From NCBI GenBank assembly GCA_964344775.1, contig CAYFOO010000042.1, positions 1 through 11,609 on the forward strand: DNA of 11,609 bases, read 5' to 3'. The position numbers were made by a program, and so were the translations under genes. Shown one piece after another: positions 4,767 through 11,609 of the stretch (the first letter of the stretch is position 1; the number at the start of each line of letters is the position of its first letter). Source of the stretch: CAYFMH01 sp964344775. GTDB taxonomy: Bacteria > Patescibacteriota > Gracilibacteria > UBA4473. The notes under the pieces are model-generated. The model was not told the origin of the DNA and made no database searches. It saw only the letters and a list, made by a program, of their open reading frames with translations.

Positions 4767-7391
4767 TTATCCACTACAGCTTGCACAATCCTCCTTCACC
4801 TCTCCGCTCATACTCCGTACATAATACACGGTCTTGATCTTCGCCTTCCAAGCCTTGATGTAGTAGTTGTACAGATCCACCGGAGCGGTCTTGGACGGAT
4901 TGATCATCCATTCAAACGAGATCGATTGGTCGATCCATTTGTAGATCACACCGATCATGTCGATCACATCGTTCATGTCGAGATTGATGTATTCTTTGTA
5001 GAGCCAGAAGTTCTCCTGTGAGAGATTTGGGGCGACCGTAACGGTTGGTGCGATCACATTGGTTTCGACGAAGAACTTCTTGTACACCGGGAGCAAGCCT
5101 GCCGTCGTCCCCACCACCCCAGCCGTACTCGTATTTGGGGCAGGAGACATGTGGTAGGCAAACCGAAGCCCATCTTTTTTGATCTTTTTGATCAGATCGG
5201 CCCAGGCTTTTGGATTTTTTGCATTTTTGGCATACCATTTTTCTTCTCGGCCAAAAAGAATCCCTTTGGCCCAATCACTGCCTTTGAAAAATTCGTATTG
5301 GCCTCGTTCCACGGCCAATTCGTTCGATGCTTCCAATGTGGCGAGGGCATATTTTTCAAATAACTCATCCACATGCTCTCGGGCATCGGCCTTGTCATAC
5401 GCGTATCCATTGCACGCCAGATATTCAGCCAATCCCATAAATCCCAGTCCCACACTTCGGTATTTTTTGGCCGTCCGTTCAGCTTCTTTGATCGGGTAAA
5501 AGTTGAGTGTGATCACATTGTCCAGGACTCGCATGGCGATGGGAAAAACAGCTTTGATATCTGCATCTGAATGTACCTTAGCCATGTTGATCGAAGCAAG
5601 ATTACAGACCACGGTGTCGCCGGCTTTGTATTTGATCTGGATTTCTCCGTTTTCATCTACTTCTTCGAGAAATTTGGATTCGGACGTGTTCTGGCAGATC
5701 TCGGTACACAGCTGCGTGGAGTACACATTCCCCACATGTTTGTTGGGATTAGCTCCATTCACCGTATCTCGGAAGAAAAAGTACGGCATTCCGGTTTCCA
5801 CGGTTGTTTTGAGAGCCTCTTTCATGAGATCCTTGGCTTTTACTTTTTCTTTGAGCTCAATTTTGGGATCTTTTTCACACTTTTCGTAGAACTTATCAAA
5901 ATCTTTGTTGAAGTGATCTTCCATTCTTTTTCCGGTCACCGACTTGATCTCATGCGGGTCAAAAAGGGTCCATTCTTCATCATTTTCTACTCGTCTCATA
6001 AAAAGATCCGGAACTGAAATCGCTGGGAATACATCGAAGGCCTTAGATCGGATATCTCCGGTCTCGGTCTGCAGATTGAGAAAGTCGTGGATGTCCCGAT
6101 GCCAAATGTCCAAAGTCGGTGAAATAGCTCCGAGACGAGATCCGAGCTGGTTGACCGCACAGGCGGTGTCGTTGATTACTCGGGTCCATGGGATCACTCC
6201 ACCAGAGGAATTTTTCACCTTTCGGATAGCGGATCCCTTACTTCTGATATGTCCGAGGTAGACTCCGACTCCACCTCCAAATTTAGAGATTTGGGCCATG
6301 TTTTCAATATTGTGGTAGATCGACCGGAGGTCGTCATCGACATTGAGTTTGAAGCAACTCGAGAGTTGGTGGAAGTTGGTTCGGGCATTGAGTAGTGTTG
6401 GCGTCGGGAGGCTTAATTTTTGGTTGGAGGTTACGTCGTAGATCTGTTTGGCGATTTCGAGTCTTTTTTCGGCTGGTTCTGGAATTGCGAGAAAAAGGGC
6501 CACACTCATGTACATCTCTTGGGGCAATTCCTTCACTACCTTGTTCGGATTGAGCAGGTACCGCTTGTCAAAAGAAAGATGCGTCGAATAAACGTACGTG
6601 AAATCTCGAGCCCCATCGATGTATTTGCCCGCTTCCAGGATGTCTTTTTCTGAGTAGTGCTTATAAAAATCCTTGTAGTACAGATTGTTTTTGATGTAGT
6701 CATCGAACAGAGCCTTGTAGCTTTTGGCCGAATAAAGATCCGAGGTTTTCATCTTTCGATTGCTGCAGGCCTGACTGTAGAAATCCATCGCATAGAGCCG
6801 GCCAGCGACATTTTGCCAGCTCACGTTTTCCACAGTTATTAAATCTAAACAGGCCTTTCTTAGCCCCTTCATCACGTCTTTGGTTTCCATGCCATCCACG
6901 ATGGAATTTTTGAAAATCTCATAACATTCTTCGAATTTACACTCTTTTTCGTACCCTTCAGCCGCTCGAGCAAACACCTTTTTTATTTTTGCCAGAGAAA
7001 AAACCTCTTTTTTCCCACTATTTTTCGTCACTTTGAGGAGATTTTTATCAATTTTCTCCAGTTCTTTGATCCGCTTTTCTGCTCGGATACGAGCGTGATC
7101 GGCTCGGTAGAGAATGTAGCTTTTGGCGATTTCGTAGTTGCCGGATTCAACAAGTTTTTGTTCGACGAGATCTTGGATTTCTTCCACGGTGGGGATTCGC
7201 TTGTCATCTTCAAATCGCCAATTGAGCTCCTCGACCACTTCTTCGGTTACCAGGCCAGGCACGTGCTGAACCAGGAGGAAATTCGGTTTTCCCACCGTCG
7301 CTTCAGCGGCTTTTTTGATCGCACTTTTGATGCATTCCTGATCGAAGGCCGCAATATCACCATTTCGTTTCCGGATTTGTTTAACCGTCAT
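4767..7391 (-). CDS. nrdA: Class I ribonucleotide reductase, alpha (catalytic) subunit
   Basis: NrdA reduces ribonucleoside diphosphates to deoxyribonucleotides using the NrdB radical. The 874 residues carry two ATP-cone regulatory domains in tandem: about 2-105 (VKQIRKRNGDIAAFD) and 118-210, the latter resembling the single cone of E. coli NrdA. They explain much of the extra length over the 761-residue E. coli enzyme. The barrel follows, with C346 (QLSSCFKLN) and C596 (VVCNLASIN) as the reducible pair, C562 as thiyl radical site and E564 as base (QLCTEI), and tyrosines Y856-Y857 of the radical path. The C-terminal CASC (C869, C872) is the re-reducing pair. Position 560 is Gln where E. coli has Asn437. 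ATG 7389-7391 is chosen because the first cone starts immediately after it. There is no Shine-Dalgarno; a leader of about 190 nt runs from an NrdR-type promoter. Confidence 0.97.
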   Translation of the reverse strand: MTVKQIRKRNGDIAAFDQECIKSAIKKAAEATVGKPNFLLVQHVPGLVTEEVVEELNWRFEDDKRIPTVEEIQDLVEQKLVESGNYEIAKSYILYRADHARIRAEKRIKELEKIDKNLLKVTKNSGKKEVFSLAKIKKVFARAAEGYEKECKFEECYEIFKNSIVDGMETKDVMKGLRKACLDLITVENVSWQNVAGRLYAMDFYSQACSNRKMKTSDLYSAKSYKALFDDYIKNNLYYKDFYKHYSEKDILEAGKYIDGARDFTYVYSTHLSFDKRYLLNPNKVVKELPQEMYMSVALFLAIPEPAEKRLEIAKQIYDVTSNQKLSLPTPTLLNARTNFHQLSSCFKLNVDDDLRSIYHNIENMAQISKFGGGVGVYLGHIRSKGSAIRKVKNSSGGVIPWTRVINDTACAVNQLGSRLGAISPTLDIWHRDIHDFLNLQTETGDIRSKAFDVFPAISVPDLFMRRVENDEEWTLFDPHEIKSVTGKRMEDHFNKDFDKFYEKCEKDPKIELKEKVKAKDLMKEALKTTVETGMPYFFFRDTVNGANPNKHVGNVYSTQLCTEICQNTSESKFLEEVDENGEIQIKYKAGDTVVCNLASINMAKVHSDADIKAVFPIAMRVLDNVITLNFYPIKEAERTAKKYRSVGLGFMGLAEYLACNGYAYDKADAREHVDELFEKYALATLEASNELAVERGQYEFFKGSDWAKGILFGREEKWYAKNAKNPKAWADLIKKIKKDGLRFAYHMSPAPNTSTAGVVGTTAGLLPVYKKFFVETNVIAPTVTVAPNLSQENFWLYKEYINLDMNDVIDMIGVIYKWIDQSISFEWMINPSKTAPVDLYNYYIKAWKAKIKTVYYVRSMSGEVKEDCASCSG

Positions 7392-7560
7392 ATTTTTTTG
7401 TTTAAAGGATAATTTTTCTTAAATTTTTAATTTTTGTAATTTTTAATTTTTAAATAATTTTTTAAGCATTAATTTTTAAACTTTTATTTTAATTTTGATG
7501 TTTTAAGCATTAAAAATTTAGATTTATTTAAAAATTTAAAATTGGAAATTAAAAATTTTC
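7392..7560 (-). other. AT-only nrdA leader
   Basis: Between the nrdA start and its promoter lies roughly 190 nt of almost pure A/T with no gene and no stable hairpin. It contains runs of the heptad AATTTTT and a 13-bp direct repeat, TTTTAAGCATTAA, at 7460-7472 and 7501-7513. If the promoter at 7589-7618 is used, this stretch is an unusually long, unstructured 5' untranslated region. Confidence 0.5.
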
Positions 7561-7564
7561 TCAG

Positions 7565-7580
7565 ATACTATATTTCGTAG
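7565..7580 (-). promoter_or_regulatory. NrdR-like box 1
   Basis: The 16-mer ATACTATATTTCGTAG (plus strand) matches 11 of 16 positions of the NrdR consensus ACACTATATATAGTGT, including the ACTATAT core. It begins just downstream of the -10, around the expected nrdA transcription start. Confidence 0.65.
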
Positions 7581-7588
7581 GGCAGATT

Positions 7589-7618
7589 ATGATAACCTAC
7601 TAGATATTGTGACGTCAA
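7589..7618 (-). promoter_or_regulatory. nrdA promoter (sigma70 type)
   Basis: On the minus strand TTGACG (7613-7618) and TATCAT (7589-7594) each differ from consensus by one base and are 18 bp apart, predicting a start near 7582. NrdR-like box 2 fills the spacer and box 1 covers the start region, so bound NrdR would block RNA polymerase. Confidence 0.75.
7597..7612 (-). promoter_or_regulatory. NrdR-like box 2
   Basis: CTACTAGATATTGTGA (plus strand) matches 11 of 16 consensus positions and lies wholly between the -35 and -10 of the nrdA promoter. Its start is 32 bp from that of box 1, about three helical turns, the spacing typical of paired NrdR sites. Confidence 0.65.
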
Positions 7619-7677
7619 GAAAAATGCCCAAAAAATCGCTTGACCGGAATAACCTTTGATTTTGCTTGTTCAAAAAT

Positions 7678-8661
7678 TTAATTCCCCAAATGCGAAGCAC
7701 TGAGTCCTAACTTTTCCCGTACTTTTGCGAGTTTTTCATTCGCCATTTCGCTTGCCGTGAGGGCTCCTTTCCAGAGGATTTCCTCGACCAATTTTGGATC
7801 TTTCTCGAGCTCGGTTCGTCTCTCCCGAGCCGGTGCGAAGTAATCCCACACCAATTCAAAAAGCTGTTTCTTCGCATCACCATACCCGATCTCTCCATTT
7901 TTGTAGCTCGCACGGAGATCTTCTAGATTTGGATTTTCAAACAGTTCATGAAACTGAAATACGAGACAATTATCCGGATCGAGCGGTTCTCCCAGATCTT
8001 TAGAATCCGTTTTGATCGACATGATTTGTTTCTTCATAGTCTTTTCGTCTGCAAAAATCTCCACCGTGTTTCCATAACTTTTGGACATTTTTTGTCCGTC
8101 AAGCCCTGGAACCGTCTGCACTTCCTCGGAAATTTGTGGTTCTGGGAGGACAAAAGTCTCTCCGTACTCATGATTAAATTTCTGAGCAATGTCTCGTGCC
8201 ATCTCTACGTGCTGTTTTTGGTCTTTTCCGACCGGAATCACCTCCGCATCGTAGAGTAGAATATCAGCCGCCATTAGCACCGGGTAGGTAAAAAGCCCCG
8301 CATTAGCTTCCAATCCTCGAGCTTTTTTGTCTTTGAAAGAGTGTGCTCGCTCTAGCAGCCCCATCGGTGTAAAGCAAAGCAGGTACCAGGTGACCTCTGC
8401 ATGAGCCGGAATATCTGACTGCCTATAAAACGTCGACTTTTCTGGATCGATCCCCACAGCCAGCCAGTCGAGGACCACATTTTTTTGGTTCTCGCTAAAT
8501 TTCTTCGGATCTTTATTGGAGGTGAAAGAATGCAGGTCTGCTATAAAATAAAAACAGTCATTTTTACCTTCATTTTGCAGGTCCACAGAAGGCTTCATCA
8601 TCCCAAAATAATTCCCGATGTGGGGATTTCCGCTGGATTGCATGCCGGTCAAAATTCGCAT
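7678..8661 (-). CDS. trpS: Tryptophanyl-tRNA synthetase
   Basis: This class I aminoacyl-tRNA synthetase charges tRNA-Trp. At 327 residues it has the usual bacterial length. The ATP-binding HIGH motif appears as HIGN (14-17) in a TGMQSSGNPHIGNYFG context, and the KMSKS loop is intact at 191-195 (GQKMSKSYGN). Between them are AADILLYDAEVIPVGKDQKQHVEMARDIA (from 131), typical of TrpRS tryptophan- and tRNA-site helices. The start at ATG 8659-8661 puts the first strand (RILTGMQ) directly at the N-terminus as in other TrpRS proteins. There is no Shine-Dalgarno. Upstream is a heptad array in which TTGATA (8713-8718) could act as a -35. It lies upstream of nrdA on the same strand, but the strong nrdA promoter in the 286-bp gap means nrdA is not dependent on it. 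Confidence 0.97.
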   Translation of the reverse strand: MRILTGMQSSGNPHIGNYFGMMKPSVDLQNEGKNDCFYFIADLHSFTSNKDPKKFSENQKNVVLDWLAVGIDPEKSTFYRQSDIPAHAEVTWYLLCFTPMGLLERAHSFKDKKARGLEANAGLFTYPVLMAADILLYDAEVIPVGKDQKQHVEMARDIAQKFNHEYGETFVLPEPQISEEVQTVPGLDGQKMSKSYGNTVEIFADEKTMKKQIMSIKTDSKDLGEPLDPDNCLVFQFHELFENPNLEDLRASYKNGEIGYGDAKKQLFELVWDYFAPARERRTELEKDPKLVEEILWKGALTASEMANEKLAKVREKLGLSASHLGN

Positions 8662-8685
8662 TTTATAAAAAATTACTCTTAGTTA

Positions 8686-8720
8686 TTTTAGTATTAAGTA
8701 TTAGGTATTAAGTATCAAGA
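8686..8720. repeat. Heptanucleotide repeat upstream of trpS
   Basis: Five 7-base units on the plus strand (TTTTAGT, ATTAAGT, ATTAGGT, ATTAAGT, ATCAAGA). It forms one arm of an imperfect inverted repeat with 8747-8774: the 28-base arms 8692-8719 and 8747-8774 pair at 24 of 28 positions around a 27-nt loop. Confidence 0.6.
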
Positions 8721-8746
8721 GTTTTTGTTCCCATAATTTTTTATCG

Positions 8747-8774
8747 CTTGATACTTGCTACTTTATACTTAATA
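8747..8774. repeat. Heptanucleotide repeat upstream of the DUF1622 gene
   Basis: Four 7-base units of pattern CTTNNTA (CTTGATA, CTTGCTA, CTTTATA, CTTAATA). It is the mirror partner of the array at 8686-8720 and lies directly before the DUF1622 promoter. Confidence 0.6.
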
Positions 8775-8785
8775 CCAATTCAATT

Positions 8786-8813
8786 TTGAATTTTGAACTT
8801 TTTATGGTATAAT
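8786..8813 (+). promoter_or_regulatory. DUF1622 gene promoter (leaderless)
   Basis: TTGAAT (8786-8791), a 16-bp spacer and a perfect TATAAT (8808-8813) with an upstream TGG (extended -10). The ATG at 8822 is only 8 nt beyond the -10, so the transcript should start at or within two bases of the start codon. Confidence 0.7.
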
Positions 8814-8821
8814 GATCAGAT

Positions 8822-9202
8822 ATGGAAGAATTATTTTTTCACGTTATCGAATGGATTGCACTCTGGATTGGGGTGATTGGAATCCTCGTGATCCTCTCTG
8901 GAGCGATAAAAGGTGCTTGGGAATATTTAACTAAACCAGCAACACACTTTCCACACATCCGATTAATCCTCAGTTCCCATCTGGTTTTGGGCTTGGAATT
9001 TTTAGTGGGAAAAGATGTGATTGATACCATGCTCCTAGGAGTGACTGGGAAACCTTTTTATGAAGATCTTCTGTCTCTGATAACGATAGTAGCTATCCGA
9101 ATCGTACTGGGCCATGTTCTCGAAAAAGAACTCAAAGAACTCCGAAAAAATCCGATTGCCAATCACGTACCAGACGAACCAAAAAAGAAAAAGAGGAAAT
9201 AA
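8822..9202 (+). CDS. DUF1622 family membrane protein
   Basis: The 126-residue protein has three hydrophobic segments, about 8-29, 46-71 and 82-103, separated by short polar loops, and ends in a very basic tail (KKKKRK). The middle (HIRLILSSHLVLGLEFLVGKDVID) and the EDLLSLITIVAIRIVLGHVLEKEL stretch match the DUF1622 pattern of an R-x-x-LSxxLxLGLEF helix followed by an IVAIR-x-VL helix with a terminal ExEL. It is an integral membrane protein of unknown function. The start is fixed by a TATAAT with extended -10 placed 8 nt upstream, which implies leaderless translation. A transposase gene follows 36 nt downstream on the same strand; a functional link is not expected. Confidence 0.85.
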   Translation: MEELFFHVIEWIALWIGVIGILVILSGAIKGAWEYLTKPATHFPHIRLILSSHLVLGLEFLVGKDVIDTMLLGVTGKPFYEDLLSLITIVAIRIVLGHVLEKELKELRKNPIANHVPDEPKKKKRK

Positions 9203-9238
9203 TTTTGTATTGTGATTCCCATAAATTAAGATGCTGGT

Positions 9239-9799
9239 ATGCCTAGGGAATTATTTCGAAATAAATACCGAACCGATTCTGCACGATTAAAAGGATGGGA
9301 TTATTCCTCGGATGGGGCCTATTTTATCACGATTTGTACAAAAGATCGGGAAGAATTTTTTGGGGATGTGAAAAACGGAAAAATGGTTTTGAACGAAATA
9401 GGGCAGGTGGCCAATGAATTTTGGAAATCAATGCCTGAAACATTTGATAATTTAATTATTGATGAATTTGTGGTGATGCCAAACCACGTACATTTAATAT
9501 TGTTTTTAGAAAACCCGGCATCGGTAGATACACGCCACGGCGTGTATCTACAAAAAACACCACAAATAAACAAATTTGGCGGATTGGTACCAAATTCGGT
9601 TTCATCAATTATTAACCATTACAAAGGAAACGTCACGAAATATACCAATGAAAAAAATATTTCTTTCGCCTGGCAATCAAAATTCTACGATCATATCATT
9701 AGAAATGAAAAATCATTAAATCGCATCCGTGAATACATCCAAATGAATCCTGAAAATTGGGAAAATGATCGAAATAATTCTGAAAATATGTTTATGTAG
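9239..9799 (+). CDS. REP-associated tyrosine transposase (Y1/HUH family)
   Basis: The 186-residue protein belongs to the IS200-like Y1 transposase superfamily, the branch that handles REP-type palindromes. It shows the expected order: a YSSDGAYFITICTKDRE strand, EIGQVANEFW, the metal-binding HUH motif in MPNHVHLI (H83 and H85), WQSKFYDHIIRNE, and the nucleophile tyrosine Y166 in REYIQMNPENW. All catalytic residues are present, so it may be active. No IS605-like ends flank it, and it sits alone as these domesticated transposases usually do. A perfect 28-bp palindrome lies in frame and encodes residues 96-104, in the variable loop after the HUH strand. TAAATT (9222-9227) could be a -10. The last 8 bases overlap the end of ilvD on the opposite strand. 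Confidence 0.92.
   Translation: MPRELFRNKYRTDSARLKGWDYSSDGAYFITICTKDREEFFGDVKNGKMVLNEIGQVANEFWKSMPETFDNLIIDEFVVMPNHVHLILFLENPASVDTRHGVYLQKTPQINKFGGLVPNSVSSIINHYKGNVTKYTNEKNISFAWQSKFYDHIIRNEKSLNRIREYIQMNPENWENDRNNSENMFM
9524..9551. repeat. Perfect 28-bp palindrome inside the transposase gene
   Basis: Two 13-base arms (GTAGATACACGCC and its reverse complement) flank a 2-nt centre. The palindrome is in frame, beginning at codon 96 and spelling VDTRHGVYL. It is the longest perfect inverted repeat I found in the window and resembles the type of target REP-associated transposases bind. Confidence 0.9.
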
Positions 9800-11417
9800 A
9801 TTGTTCGGCCGATTTTCTAAATTTCACCAACATCTGTGACATTTCTCTTTTTGGTGCCTGCACATTTTTTAGCCGTTCCTGAATTTCGTCGTCAGATAAT
9901 TGGACGTTCAATTTTCGGTTGAGGATATCGATTTCGATGACGTCTCCATCTTGCACAGCCCCAATCGCACCTCCCAAATATGCCTCCGGCATGACGTGTC
10001 CGATACACGGTCCGGCCGTCCCGCCAGAGAATCGTCCATCCGTGATTAGTGCCACTCGCTTGAATCCGGCTCCTTTGATCGCAGAGGTAGGAGTAAGCAT
10101 CTCCGGCATCCCCGGGGCTCCAGCTGGCCCCATAAATCGAATAACAACCACATCACCCTCTTCGATTTTTTCATTCTCAATTCCGTCCAGGAGATCTTGT
10201 TCACTTTCAAAAACCTTTGCTGGTCCGGTATGGGTGAGCATTTCTTCTGGAACGGCGGTTTGTTTGATCACAGAAGAGTTGGCTAAATTCCCCTTGAGAC
10301 AAGCTACCCCTCCCTCTGGATAGTATGGATTATCAAGGGGACGAAGCACGTCATCATCGAGTACTTTGGCTTCATTCGCAATCTGTCGGATGGTGGTACC
10401 ATTGATCGTCAATTCATCATTTAATTTATCAGCAAATCGGTTAAGCACCGCCGGAATTCCTCCAGCTCGATCCAAATCTTCCATCACATGTGGTCCAGCC
10501 GGTCGAATGTGGCAAACATTGGGAGTAGTTCGGGAAAGTCGATCAAAATCGTCCTCTGAAAGTTTGATCCCGAGTTCTTTTGCGATTGCGATGAGGTGTA
10601 GCACCACGTTGGATGATCCACCGATGGCGTTGTCGATCCGGATCGCGTTTTCGAATGCCTTCGGGGTCATAATATTCGAAGGTTTGTATTTTTCACCCGC
10701 TTTCACGAGTTCAACAATCCGTTTTCCAGATTCGTAGGCTTGTTCTTTTTTCTTTGGATCTACTGCCAGGGTGGTGGCACAGTTGGTCATGCTCATCCCG
10801 AGCACCTCAGTCATGCAGGCCATGGAGTTAGCAGTAAAAAGTCCCGAACAAGATCCCGCCGTCGGACAAGCCTCACATTCGATTTCTTTTCCTTCGGCTT
10901 CGGATATATTTCCAGCTTTGATTCCTCCCACCGCTTCAAATCCAGTGATCAGATCAATGTTTTTTCCGTGGTGTTTGCCGGCTTTCATCGGCCCTCCAGT
11001 GAGCATAATGGCTGGGAGGTCTAGTCGTCCCGCGGCCATGAGCATCCCGGGAGTGATTTTGTCACAGTTGGTCACGCCGACCCACCCATCGAAGGAATGT
11101 GAGAGCATCATAATCTCAATATTGTCCGCGATGTGATCCCGTGAAGGAAGTGACAGTCGCATCTCCGCGTACATCGCAATCCCATCGCACACTCCCGGAA
11201 CTCCCCAGACGAAGGGCACGCCTCCGGCTTCTCGGATGCCTCGCATGACTTCTTTGGCTAATTCGTTGAGATGAATATGGCCAGGAATCACGGTGTTGTA
11301 CGAATTTGCCACCCCGATGAAAGGCTTCTTGAAGTCGTCATCCCCCAGCCCACTAGCTCTGAGAAGTGAACGATGTGGAAGTGTTTCTACGCGATTTTTG
11401 AGGATGTCGGATTTCAT
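9792..11417 (-). CDS. ilvD: Dihydroxy-acid dehydratase
   Basis: IlvD is an iron-sulfur dehydratase that makes the 2-keto acids leading to valine and isoleucine (and to leucine and CoA). The 541 residues have C118 and K120 in VTNCDKITPGM (cluster ligand, and metal-binding lysine) and C190 in TAGSCSGLFTANSM. C77 lies in GVCDGIAM. The first motif reads VIPGHIHL, with Gly where some homologues have a cluster cysteine, as in E. coli IlvD. The usual GHxGM after DGIAM is altered to YAEM, one residue shorter. C-terminal GFKRVALITDGRFSGGT and GHVMPEA are typical. The start ATG 11415-11417 abuts a heptad array, with no Shine-Dalgarno. No other ilv or leu gene is in the window. The 3' end overlaps the transposase gene by 8 bp. 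Confidence 0.96.
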   Translation of the reverse strand: MKSDILKNRVETLPHRSLLRASGLGDDDFKKPFIGVANSYNTVIPGHIHLNELAKEVMRGIREAGGVPFVWGVPGVCDGIAMYAEMRLSLPSRDHIADNIEIMMLSHSFDGWVGVTNCDKITPGMLMAAGRLDLPAIMLTGGPMKAGKHHGKNIDLITGFEAVGGIKAGNISEAEGKEIECEACPTAGSCSGLFTANSMACMTEVLGMSMTNCATTLAVDPKKKEQAYESGKRIVELVKAGEKYKPSNIMTPKAFENAIRIDNAIGGSSNVVLHLIAIAKELGIKLSEDDFDRLSRTTPNVCHIRPAGPHVMEDLDRAGGIPAVLNRFADKLNDELTINGTTIRQIANEAKVLDDDVLRPLDNPYYPEGGVACLKGNLANSSVIKQTAVPEEMLTHTGPAKVFESEQDLLDGIENEKIEEGDVVVIRFMGPAGAPGMPEMLTPTSAIKGAGFKRVALITDGRFSGGTAGPCIGHVMPEAYLGGAIGAVQDGDVIEIDILNRKLNVQLSDDEIQERLKNVQAPKREMSQMLVKFRKSAEQST

Positions 11418-11445
11418 GGAATAGAGCTTAGTTATTAGAGCTTAG
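11418..11445. repeat. Heptanucleotide repeat upstream of ilvD
   Basis: Four 7-base units (GGAATAG, AGCTTAG, TTATTAG, AGCTTAG on the plus strand) begin immediately at the ilvD ATG. A further unit, AACTTAG, sits at 11490-11496 beyond a 44-bp insertion. The units are the same as those at 4227-4282. Confidence 0.7.
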
Positions 11446-11489
11446 CCATCGCCATTCGGCGAGGCTACTACGCTGGAGAGCGTACGTAG
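11446..11489. repeat. 44-bp hairpin insertion in the ilvD heptad array
   Basis: The segment splits an otherwise regular heptad array. It holds a TCGCC/GGCGA stem with an ATTC loop (11449-11462), and a second hairpin of CTAC plus TACGCT pairing with AGCGTA and GTAG with one bulge around 11465-11489. It is GC-richer than its surroundings and looks like a small palindromic element. Confidence 0.5.
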
Positions 11490-11496
11490 AACTTAG

Positions 11497-11609
11497 TTTT
11501 AAAATTTAAAACCAAAACAAGTAGGTAATAAATAATGATTAACTGTTTAAAATCGTAACTTCTCACACCCCCGAACAAAAAACTTGTTCTAAATATTTAT
11601 GATGTGTTA
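11497..11609. other. AT-rich region upstream of ilvD, no gene seen
   Basis: No coding signal on either strand to the window edge. It should hold the ilvD promoter, but I cannot choose one. A GAACAA/TTGTTC inverted repeat with a 5-nt loop lies at 11573-11589. Confidence 0.4.

Noticed and set aside
5503..6017. Long plus-strand open frames opposite nrdA
   Set aside because: They are shadows of the strongly conserved nrdA coding strand and show no independent start signals or motifs.
4767..7391. Intein or intron in the 874-residue NrdA
   Set aside because: The extra length is accounted for in large part by a second N-terminal ATP-cone, and the catalytic motifs are continuous with no splicing blocks.

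Overview
The window reads as ordinary bacterial chromosome carrying a small accessory insertion. All complete genes read cleanly in the standard code. Most starts lack a Shine-Dalgarno sequence, and two + strand genes (purC and a DUF1622 gene) have a consensus -10 box so close to the ATG that their mRNAs should be leaderless or nearly so. Together with AT-rich repeat-filled spacers, a PemK/MazF-like toxin and a REP-type transposase, this suggests a Patescibacteria/CPR genome, possibly Peregrinibacteria. No taxonomic marker is complete here, so that placement is a weak inference.

Layout from left to right. 1-67 (-) is the 5' end of rsmI, divergent from purC (181-1161, +). 1162-1350 is palindrome-rich and non-coding, and ends at a tRNA-Thr(GGT) gene (-) with its own promoter. 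A zinc-ribbon gene (-) and an alpha/beta hydrolase gene (+) diverge from about 1760. 2538-7391 (-) is a class I ribonucleotide reductase locus, nrdA upstream and nrdB downstream. The two are separated by about 1.2 kb holding a lipoprotein gene, a diverged copy of the first 22 nrdB codons, a PemK/MazF-type toxin gene and a terminator-like structure. trpS (-) lies upstream of nrdA. A DUF1622 membrane gene and a REP-associated (Y1/HUH) transposase follow on +, the latter overlapping ilvD (-) tail to tail.

NrdA and NrdB form the enzyme that makes deoxyribonucleotides. The nrdA promoter is a textbook NrdR target: a near-consensus sigma70 promoter with one NrdR-like box in the -35/-10 spacer and a second box exactly 32 bp away, just past the -10. 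No nrdR gene is visible. PurC (purine synthesis), IlvD (branched-chain amino acids), TrpS, RsmI and tRNA-Thr are unrelated housekeeping functions.

The least expected structures are these. (1) Tandem heptanucleotide repeats occur in most intergenic gaps, with a different consensus in each gap but always a 7-base period, often ending within 0-3 nt of a start codon. (2) The toxin gene sits behind a truncated, mostly synonymously diverged copy of the nrdB start, whose stop codon lies 1 nt before the toxin ATG. (3) A perfect 28-bp palindrome lies in frame inside the transposase gene.
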